A stretch of DNA of 5,452 nucleotides. Source: an uncultured Treponema sp. Its GTDB lineage: Bacteria; Spirochaetota; Spirochaetia; Treponematales; Treponemataceae. Positions 1-5,452 of this stretch are shown piece by piece. The position numbers and the translations under genes are program-made. The notes under the pieces are model-generated. The model was not told the DNA's origin. It did no database searches and saw only the letters and a list, made by a program, of their open reading frames with translations. Numbering within the stretch: the first letter of the stretch is position 1; each line of letters starts with the position of its first letter. The DNA lies in NCBI GenBank assembly GCA_946538795.1, contig CAMNGY010000136.1:1-5452 (forward strand). Direction: 5' to 3'.

Positions 1-1003
1 CCGAGCGGCAGCGACAATCATACTCGCGCTGGCCGCCTGCTGCGCCCTCATACTTATATTCGGAAAAACACCGATGGCAGCACTGCAGAGCCTCTTTTTA
101 GGAAGCTTTACGTCCGCCTACAACTTCGGCAACATGCTCAGCACGGCAAGCTTCCTCATGATTGCGGGAACAGGTTCCGCCATATCGATAAAGAGCGGGA
201 ACATGAATTTGGGGGGCGAAGGACAGGTATACATCGGCGGCTTCACCGCTTGCCTTGCCCTAAACGCCATCAGGCTTCCGGCAGCCCTTGCCATTCCCGT
301 TGTCCTGCTACTTTCAGCCGCCTCAGGCGCGGCGATGGCGGGCCTATCCGCATTCCTTAAGGAGAAGAGGGCGGCACGGCCCCTTTTGACAAGCTTCCTT
401 GTCTCCGCCGCAGCAATTCCAATCATCGACGGACACATCACGTCGAGCGGCTCGGCAAGCGCGACGAACCTGCTCGCCCTTCCCTACATCGCGGAAAAAT
501 ACCGGCTGCCGCAGATACTTCCCCCTTCCCCCTTGTCACTGTCTTTTTTCGCCGCCATAGCAGTCTGTATCGTCGCATGGCATGTCATGTACAGAAGCAG
601 CTACGGAGCACGTATGCAGATATGGGGTATTGCACCGACATTCGCCCGCTTCGCAGGATACAGCCCGGTGGCAAACTCATACAGCGCGCTCGCCATCTCC
701 GGTGCGCTGCACGCCATGACGGGCTTCTTTGCGGTAACGGGATGCTACTACACCTGCCATAAGGGATTCTATGCGAACATGGGCTGGAACGCGCTCAACG
801 TTGCCCTCATCTCCGGCTCAAACCCGCTTTCCGCCATACCTGTCTCCCTGCTCCTCGCATGGATATTCACGTCGGCATCCCGCGTGTCCCTGACGCAGGG
901 ATTCGACTTTGACATAGCCGGAATCGTACAGGGAATCATTCTCTTCTCCGTCTCGCTGACATACATCAGTAGCATCGGGAATAAAAAAAGAGGCAAGCAA
1001 TGA
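1..1003 (+). CDS. ABC importer permease, NupP/BmpC-like (5' partial)
   Basis: This is an inner-membrane permease of a BmpA/PnrA-type ABC importer (BPD_transp_2 family), which forms half of the channel for a small solute. The frame is open to the left edge. The 24 codons before the ATG at 74 encode a hydrophobic segment (ATIILALAACCALILIF) followed by GKTP, the usual first helix, so the true start lies upstream and ATG 74 is internal. About 333 codons are visible and NupP is near 350, so little is missing. The family signature is intact at 194-226 (SGNMNLGGEGQ, compare F-N-I-G-x-E-G-Q). Further on come the cytoplasmic loop WGIAPTFARFAGYSP, the helix ISGALHAMTGFFAVTG, and the late motif GFYANMGWNALNVALISGSNP, all in family order. 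About eight to ten hydrophobic segments follow one another. It overlaps the second permease by 4 bases. The substrate cannot be read from sequence: purine nucleosides (NupP, PnrA systems) and riboflavin (treponemal Rfu system) are both possible. Confidence 0.9.
   Translation, partial: RAAATIILALAACCALILIFGKTPMAALQSLFLGSFTSAYNFGNMLSTASFLMIAGTGSAISIKSGNMNLGGEGQVYIGGFTACLALNAIRLPAALAIPVVLLLSAASGAAMAGLSAFLKEKRAARPLLTSFLVSAAAIPIIDGHITSSGSASATNLLALPYIAEKYRLPQILPPSPLSLSFFAAIAVCIVAWHVMYRSSYGARMQIWGIAPTFARFAGYSPVANSYSALAISGALHAMTGFFAVTGCYYTCHKGFYANMGWNALNVALISGSNPLSAIPVSLLLAWIFTSASRVSLTQGFDFDIAGIVQGIILFSVSLTYISSIGNKKRGKQ
988..993 (+). promoter_or_regulatory. Ribosome binding site of the second permease
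   Basis: AAGAGG lies 6 bases before the ATG at 1000, inside the last codons of the first permease. It supports this start and, with the 4-base ATGA overlap, implies coupled translation of the two channel subunits. It directly follows an A tract (983-989). Confidence 0.7.
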
Positions 1004-1842
1004 ACGTCGCCATCGCAATCGTGAACATAGCAGACCCCCTCCTCGTCGTCACTCTAGGAGCACTGATAAGCGAATACGCCGGGCGAATGGCGATGTTTTT
1101 GGAATACATGATAAACCTGGGGGCTTTTCTCTGCTACGCGCTGACAGTTGGGACGGGGAACGCCGTCCTTGCCGTGCTCCTCACGCTGATCATCTGCATG
1201 CTGCTCGTGCTCGTCCTGGAAAAGACAGCATCCCGCTTCAATGCGAACATGTTTCTGGTCTCACTTGCGATGAACATGCTCTTCGGCGCGGGAGTCTCCC
1301 TGCTTTCCTCCATGTTTTTTGGCACGAGGGGAGTATTGTACGGCCCCGCATTCACGTTTGATCCAGCGACAGCACGGACGGTGACGAGCATCGCATGCTA
1401 TGCCATCTCCCTGCTGCAAGTCGCATTCCTTCTCATGACATGCCCCGGGCTCGCGCTTAGAATTACTGGAAGCGATGCGGACATGCTGGAAGCACAGGGA
1501 ATCCGCTCGGCACGCTACCGGAGCCTCGCCTGGCTCATTGCCGCAGCGGACGGAGCTTTCTGCGGCTGCGTGCTCGCCCTCCGCCTCTCGTCATTCGTTC
1601 CCGGCATCTCAAGCGGACGGGGCTGGACAGCGCTCGCAGCAGTATTCCTAGCACGAAAAAAAACAGCAACCCTCATACCGGCGGTATTCGTATTTGCCCT
1701 AGCGGAATGGCTCAGCTCGAACATCCAGAACTACTCAGCTTTCAGTCCCATTCCCTCATCGGTCCTGCTCGCCCTCCCCTACTTGCTTTCACTAGCCCTC
1801 ATTGCCTTGCTACCAGGGGAATCAGATCATTTCAGCGCCTGA
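1000..1842 (+). CDS. ABC importer permease, NupQ/BmpD-like
   Basis: This is the second inner-membrane permease of the same importer (BPD_transp_2 family), predicted to pair with the upstream permease. It has 280 residues, against about 300-320 for NupQ. The start is set by the ATGA overlap with the upstream stop and an AAGAGG site 6 bases ahead. Family landmarks are: TLGALISEYAG (residues 18-28) matching the usual L-G-E-x-I-S-E-R-A-G; the coupling loop LALRITGSDADMLEAQGI (151-168); the helix LAWLIAAADGAFCGCVLAL; SSFVPGISSGRGWTALAAVF (197-216), the usual G-R-G-x-x-A-L-A-A; and IPSSVLLALPYLLSLALIAL (251-270) at the C-terminus. About eight hydrophobic segments are visible. It is odd that the N-x-G-x-E-G signature reads AMFLEY here (residues 31-36): only the glutamate survives, although the flanks align without a gap. 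The gene is otherwise intact, so I read it as functional but diverged. Substrate is unknown; nucleoside or riboflavin fit the family. Confidence 0.87.
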   Translation: MNVAIAIVNIADPLLVVTLGALISEYAGRMAMFLEYMINLGAFLCYALTVGTGNAVLAVLLTLIICMLLVLVLEKTASRFNANMFLVSLAMNMLFGAGVSLLSSMFFGTRGVLYGPAFTFDPATARTVTSIACYAISLLQVAFLLMTCPGLALRITGSDADMLEAQGIRSARYRSLAWLIAAADGAFCGCVLALRLSSFVPGISSGRGWTALAAVFLARKKTATLIPAVFVFALAEWLSSNIQNYSAFSPIPSSVLLALPYLLSLALIALLPGESDHFSA

Positions 1843-1871
1843 TTCTGATATTTTCTGGTCTGCTGAATCAG
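1819..1871. terminator. Possible bidirectional terminator with alternative hairpins
   Basis: The two operons converge here with only 29 bases between stop codons. GAATCAG at 1819-1825, its inverse CTGATTC at 1839-1845, and GAATCAG again at 1865-1871 allow two mutually exclusive 7-bp stems sharing the middle copy. On the + strand the first stem is followed by a modest T-rich run (1849-1856, TATTTTCT). On the - strand I see no clear U tract. A terminator is expected from position, but the hairpins are short and AT-rich and the T tract is weak, so this is tentative. The left arm lies in the last codons of the permease gene. Confidence 0.4.
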
Positions 1872-3017
1872 CTACAGTCTGAAAATTCTAGAATGCGTCA
1901 GGACCTCGTTGCCCGTGTCGGTAATAAGCACATCGTTCTCAAGGCGGACTCCCCCCAACTCCGAGTCGTAAAGCCCGGGTTCAAGCGTGACTATGTTGCC
2001 ACTCTCAAATAGGACTTCTTCGCCCGACCGCTTGCTCACGAACGGGGCCTCGTGTATCTGGAGCCCAGTCCCATGTCCAAGACCGTGCGGCATGGCCCGT
2101 CCTGAAGCGGCAAAAATTTCGTCCGCCTTCTGGGCCGCATCAAGCACTTTACCGCCAGGAACGTAGAGCTTCCGACATTCTGTGGCGGCTTCCTCCACCA
2201 AATCCAGAATCTTTTCCTGCTCCTTGGACAAGGGGCCACGTGCTATCGTTATCGTGCAGTCGCTCGCATACCCCTCATAACAAACTCCATAATCAAGTAT
2301 AGAAAGCCCCTTGGTGCCCCACGGGCCTCCAGTATAGCCAGGGAATGCATGTATGGCGAACGACCGGTCAGGCCCCGCCACGAGAGTGTCAAAGCTGGTC
2401 CGCTCGCAACCGTCAGCCCGGAGTTGCCTTTCGATGTAGAGGGCAACGTCGCTCTCGTTCTTAAGCTCTCCAGAACGGACTTTGCCCCAGATCACATCCG
2501 TCATCGCATCGGTGATACTGGCGGCCCGCTTGGTGCAGTGAATTTCATATTCATCCTTCCGGGAACGGAGCGAAACAACATACTGGTGGGCGGAATTCTC
2601 TGCGCAGTCTATCTTCCAGCAACCTCCCGCCTCGGAAACAGCCTTCTCGTACTTGCAGAAATTCCTGTGAGAGATGTCTGGCGAGAAAGCCACCCTGCCC
2701 CCCTCCAGGCAGCCGGAATCAGCGAGGAGCGCAGGTATCGCTTTCTCCGCTGACCGGTCATAGCGGGTGTAGGGAAGCATCTTACCGACATGGGCCTTCT
2801 TGGCGGCAAGATGCTCATCCCAGGGGCAGAGGCACTCGTAGCCTTCCGCCGTCAGCAAGAGCAGGGCGTCTCCCGGATGACCCGTAAAGTAGCGGACGGA
2901 CAAGTCACGCCCGTCCTCGCTGTCCTCAAACACCGCTGCCACAAGCCCGTGCTCTTTCAGGTAGGAAATCATCTTCTCCCGCCTTGCCCTGAATATCTTA
3001 TCCAAATCAAATTCCAC
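1872..3017 (-). CDS. M24 metallopeptidase (Xaa-Pro aminopeptidase/prolidase-like)
   Basis: This is a cytoplasmic two-metal peptidase of the pita-bread (M24) fold, which typically removes a residue before proline or splits Xaa-Pro dipeptides. It has 381 residues, a normal length. Residues 1-150 resemble the creatinase/prolidase N domain (YFTGHPGDALLLL, 43-55) and 160-378 form the catalytic domain. All five metal ligands are visible: D242 (SILDYGV), D253 (YASDCT), H315 (HGLGHGTGL), E346 (TLEPGLY) and E360 (VRLEND). The accessory histidines H311, H322 and probably H223 are also present. The 14-residue E346-E360 spacing is prolidase-like. The usual S-D-x-T-R is SDCTI here. The start is GTG at 3017: AGAGGT lies 8 bases upstream and an in-frame stop (3024-3026) rules out a longer frame. 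No signal peptide is seen. It sits 13 bases after lon in the same operon. Whether it is an aminopeptidase or a dipeptidase cannot be decided, and other M24 activities are possible. Confidence 0.9.
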   Translation of the reverse strand: MEFDLDKIFRARREKMISYLKEHGLVAAVFEDSEDGRDLSVRYFTGHPGDALLLLTAEGYECLCPWDEHLAAKKAHVGKMLPYTRYDRSAEKAIPALLADSGCLEGGRVAFSPDISHRNFCKYEKAVSEAGGCWKIDCAENSAHQYVVSLRSRKDEYEIHCTKRAASITDAMTDVIWGKVRSGELKNESDVALYIERQLRADGCERTSFDTLVAGPDRSFAIHAFPGYTGGPWGTKGLSILDYGVCYEGYASDCTITIARGPLSKEQEKILDLVEEAATECRKLYVPGGKVLDAAQKADEIFAASGRAMPHGLGHGTGLQIHEAPFVSKRSGEEVLFESGNIVTLEPGLYDSELGGVRLENDVLITDTGNEVLTHSRIFRL

Positions 3018-3025
3018 AATAATTT

Positions 3026-3031
3026 ACCTCT
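3026..3031 (-). promoter_or_regulatory. Ribosome binding site of the M24 gene, overlapping lon stop
   Basis: On the - strand AGAGGT lies 8 bases before the GTG start, and its first base is the last base of the lon TAA stop (3033-3031). A strong Shine-Dalgarno match compensates for the GTG start and decides it. A ribosome ending lon would stand on this site, which suggests translational coupling. Confidence 0.7.
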
Positions 3032-5452
3032 TAGAATACAAGCTGCATTACTTCCTCAGCCCTTGTGACTGGGATGAACTTGAGGCCCTCCTTGACGTGG
3101 GCAGGAATGTCCTCTAGGTCGCGCTCATTTGCCTTGGGTATGATTATGGTCTTTATCTTGTTCCTCTTGGCGGCGACGGTCTTCTCGCGCAGGCCACCGA
3201 TAGGGAGAACCTGCCCCGTAAGGCTCAGTTCGCCTGTCATGGCCAGGTTCGTCTTTATCTTCTTGCCTCTTAGAAGAGAAACAAATGTCGTCGCCATCGT
3301 AATTCCGGCAGAAGGGCCGTCCTTCTTGGTCGCCCCCTCCGGGATGTGCAGGTGGATACGATTCTCCTCGAACCACTTGCCGTCCTTGTAACCTTCCGAT
3401 ATGACGTACTGCTTAGACCAGTTCATCGCAATCTGGGCACTCTCCTTCATCACGTCGCCCATCTGACCGGTCAGCTGCAAGCCACCCTTGTCAGAAGCAA
3501 AGGCTATGCTCTCAAGAAGCAGAGTATCCCCGCCCATACTGGTCCAAGCAAGGCCTATCGCCGTGCCGGGAACCGATGCCCGCTTTATCTGGCTCTCGTC
3601 AAAGACAGCCTTTCCCAAGTACTTACGAACCTCTTTCTCTCCTACTGTCCAAGACTTTCCCTCAAAGGCTGCGCGGATTTTTCCAGCCTCCTCCTTAGCC
3701 AAGGCCTCTTTCCTACCGGTGAATTCCTCAAGCTTGTCCCGAAGAGGCTTTTCCACCTCGGCTTCCAGTTTTTCTTTTCGGTCCGACTCGCTAATAGAGC
3801 CTTTCTCAAACTGCTCCTCTAGCTTTCTGCGCTTACCCTCCAGCTTCTTCTCCTCCGCCTTGCGGAACTCCTCGACGGTAGGCAGCAACTCCGGCGGATT
3901 GTCCTTCTCGTACTCGCTGACTTTCTCGTTGATGAGCTTGCGTGTGATTTTGTCGATGCACTTCTCGTAGTTTCGCACCCCAGCCTCTCGAGCATATTCG
4001 GTCGCAATCAGTGCAAGGGCTTCTTTACTGAACTTGACGGAAGACTTTCTCAGTCCATTTTTCTCAAGGTTCTTGGGAACAAGATACTTCTTGGCTATTT
4101 CAATCTTCTCCTGATCTATGTAACCAGAAAGCTCTATAACCTCAGCCCGATCCAAGAGAGGCTGTGGAATCGTGTCCAGAGTATTCGCTGTAAGGATGAA
4201 GAACACATTGCTCAGATCAAAGGGCAGATCCAAGTAGGAGTCACGGAAATTCGAGTTCTGCTCCGGATCTAGAACCTCTAGCAGGGCGGCGGAAGGATCG
4301 CCTTGAGCGCTCGCGTTCATCTTGTCCACCTCATCAATCATGAATACCGGAGCCTTTGACTTTGTTATTTTGAGCCCGCTGATAATCTGGCCGGGCATGG
4401 AGCTTATATAGGTACGGCGGAAGCCTTTTATCTTAGCCTCATCATGCTCTCCCCCCACACTGAACCGGAAAAAGGGCTTGCGCATCGCCTTGGCTATGGA
4501 GTGTCCGACGCTTGTCTTGCCAACACCAGGAGGTCCCACCAGGATAAGGACAGATCCCTTTCCATCGTGCTTGAGCTTGCGTACAGAAAGATACTCCAAT
4601 ATGCGCTTCTTAACGTCCTCCAGTCCGTAGTGATCGCCGTCCAGTATTTTCTTGGCCTCCTCCAAGCTGTAGCTCTCCACCGGCCTGTCGTTCCAGGGCA
4701 AGGCACAGACCAGCTCCAAGTAGTTGCGACTGGACATATAATCCGGATCATGGGGGTCGGTCAAGTTGAATTTCTCAAGCTCCTCCTCCAAGGCTTCCTT
4801 TATTTCTCCAGTAAAATGGAATGACTCTATCTTGCTCTTGAACTTCTGATAGTCGCTCGCTTTGGAATTACCTGCTATACCAAGCTCCTCCTGTATGCTC
4901 TTGAGCTCCTCGCGAAGGAAGTAATCCCTCTGGTTCTTTTCAACCTTATCATTTATCTCGGTCTGGATTTTTTTCTGGACGCGAAGAATCTCCTCTTCCT
5001 TCTTTATATAGACAAGAACCTGATTCATCCGCTCGCGGACATTCAGCATCTCAAGAACCTTTTGTTGCTCCTCCTTCTCTATGTTCAGAATGGAGGCAAC
5101 GAAGTCCGCTATCTTGCCCGGATGGTCTATGTTGACCATATTCAGCCGCATCTCCTCGGTGAACATGGGATTGTTGTCACTTATCTCCTTCATCTCGCTG
5201 ACTATGGCCCGAGTCAAGGCCTTGATCTCAAAGGGATTATCCTCTATGTCCTCAAGGTACTCCACAGCAACGACCATGGGACCGGAGGAGTTCAGTGTCT
5301 TGCGGATCCTGAATCGCTGTATGGTAGAAACAAATACATTCACTCCTCCATCCGGGAGGTTTATCTTCTTGATTATGCGGGCAACAGTCCCCACTTCGTA
5401 AAGGTCTGATACCGATGGAGTATCTACGTCCTCCTTAAGCATGACTATACCT
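3031..5452 (-). CDS. lon: ATP-dependent Lon protease (5' partial)
   Basis: Lon is a cytoplasmic hexameric AAA+ serine protease that unfolds and degrades damaged and short-lived regulatory proteins. Residues are counted from the internal Met at 5442; the frame stays open to the right edge, and about 50 or more N-terminal residues are missing compared with E. coli Lon. Order: rest of the LAN substrate-binding domain (about 1-130); a helical coiled region with RDYFLREELKSIQEELG (172-188); the AAA+ module with Walker A GPPGVGKT (303-310), pore-loop RRTYI (342-346), Walker B MIDEVDK (368-374), sensor 1 N420, arginine finger R432 and sensor 2 R490; then the protease domain with catalytic S711 (KDGPSAG) and K754 (GGLREK). 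The 43-residue Ser-Lys spacing equals that of E. coli S679-K722. It is odd that the distance from sensor 2 to the serine is 221 residues against 137 in E. coli, because of a charged insert at about 505-590. Several stretches (TANTLDTIP, GLAWTSMGGDT) look closer to mitochondrial Lon than to E. coli Lon. It is the first visible gene of an operon with the M24 peptidase; its promoter is out of view. Confidence 0.98.
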   Translation of the reverse strand, partial: GIVMLKEDVDTPSVSDLYEVGTVARIIKKINLPDGGVNVFVSTIQRFRIRKTLNSSGPMVVAVEYLEDIEDNPFEIKALTRAIVSEMKEISDNNPMFTEEMRLNMVNIDHPGKIADFVASILNIEKEEQQKVLEMLNVRERMNQVLVYIKKEEEILRVQKKIQTEINDKVEKNQRDYFLREELKSIQEELGIAGNSKASDYQKFKSKIESFHFTGEIKEALEEELEKFNLTDPHDPDYMSSRNYLELVCALPWNDRPVESYSLEEAKKILDGDHYGLEDVKKRILEYLSVRKLKHDGKGSVLILVGPPGVGKTSVGHSIAKAMRKPFFRFSVGGEHDEAKIKGFRRTYISSMPGQIISGLKITKSKAPVFMIDEVDKMNASAQGDPSAALLEVLDPEQNSNFRDSYLDLPFDLSNVFFILTANTLDTIPQPLLDRAEVIELSGYIDQEKIEIAKKYLVPKNLEKNGLRKSSVKFSKEALALIATEYAREAGVRNYEKCIDKITRKLINEKVSEYEKDNPPELLPTVEEFRKAEEKKLEGKRRKLEEQFEKGSISESDRKEKLEAEVEKPLRDKLEEFTGRKEALAKEEAGKIRAAFEGKSWTVGEKEVRKYLGKAVFDESQIKRASVPGTAIGLAWTSMGGDTLLLESIAFASDKGGLQLTGQMGDVMKESAQIAMNWSKQYVISEGYKDGKWFEENRIHLHIPEGATKKDGPSAGITMATTFVSLLRGKKIKTNLAMTGELSLTGQVLPIGGLREKTVAAKRNKIKTIIIPKANERDLEDIPAHVKEGLKFIPVTRAEEVMQLVF
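3667..3930 (-). other. Charged, probably coiled-coil insert in Lon
   Basis: This segment encodes about residues 505-592 of the visible Lon, between the helical end of the AAA+ module (sensor 2 at R490) and the start of the protease domain (EVRKYLGKAVF, 604-614). It accounts for the roughly 84 extra residues compared with E. coli Lon. Of residues 521-590, 40 of 70 are D, E, K or R, with leucines and phenylalanines at intervals, which suggests a long amphipathic helix or helical hairpin. Two prolines and a threonine (ELLPT) precede it. The reading frame is continuous and codon choice resembles the rest of the gene, so it is a genuine insert, not a frameshift artefact. Confidence 0.75.

Noticed and set aside
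118..441. A 107-codon - strand frame opposite the first permease
   Set aside because: It is a shadow of a well-conserved permease and has no recognisable features.
74..1003. ATG at 74 as the true start of the first permease
   Set aside because: The frame is open upstream to the window edge and encodes the expected first transmembrane helix, so this Met is internal.
1885..1894. 10-base palindrome ATTCTAGAAT near the end of the M24 gene
   Set aside because: It lies in the coding sequence, has no loop and is not followed by a T tract; such a short palindrome is expected by chance.
1707..2012. A + strand frame spanning the convergent junction (101 codons)
   Set aside because: It overlaps the end of the permease in another frame and runs antisense into the M24 gene. 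The composition is not protein-like and no ribosome binding site is evident.
2349..2753. A 134-codon + strand frame opposite the M24 gene
   Set aside because: The opposite strand carries an intact M24 enzyme with all metal ligands. This frame shows no family motif and no convincing ribosome binding site.
3346..3970. Long open frames on the + strand opposite the Lon insert (158 and 160 codons)
   Set aside because: They are antisense to a clear Lon reading frame, have no recognisable domain, are low-complexity (Ser/Leu-rich mirror of the charged insert), and their codon pattern follows the opposite strand.
5062..5409. Two + strand frames of 106-115 codons opposite the Lon N-terminal domain
   Set aside because: They are antisense to conserved Lon sequence, and no motif or start signal supports them.

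Overview
The window holds four bacterial genes in two convergent pairs, and nearly all of it is coding. Two of the four run off the window edges. The organism is probably a spirochaete of the Treponema type. I base this on recalled family resemblance (a Lon with a long charged insert, and permeases of the PnrA/Bmp-linked class), so it is an inference, not a proof.

Left part, + strand (1-1842): two consecutive inner-membrane permeases of a BmpA/PnrA-type ABC importer, the class of the Bacillus NupP/NupQ nucleoside transporters and the treponemal Rfu riboflavin transporters. The first is cut at its 5' end. Its stop codon overlaps the start of the second in an ATGA, so they are translated from one message. 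The ATPase and the binding lipoprotein are not in view and would be expected upstream. The second permease has lost most of the conserved N-x-G-x-E-G signature that the first retains.

Middle (1843-1871): a 29-base convergent junction. Three copies of one heptamer, in alternating orientation, can form two mutually exclusive hairpins here.

Right part, - strand (5452-1872): a nearly complete ATP-dependent Lon protease, missing its N-terminus at the right edge, followed directly by an M24 metallopeptidase of the Xaa-Pro aminopeptidase/prolidase type. The M24 gene starts with GTG, and its ribosome binding site overlaps the lon stop codon. Lon breaks unfolded or regulatory proteins into peptides and an M24 enzyme can trim proline-containing peptides, so the pair makes sense as a proteolysis operon.

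I see no RNA genes, mobile elements, CRISPR arrays or promoters. Apart from the junction there is no gene-free stretch, so promoters for both operons must lie outside the window. I found no clearly new system. The points most worth a second look are the degenerate permease signature, the roughly 84-residue charged insert in Lon, and the three-copy heptamer at the junction.
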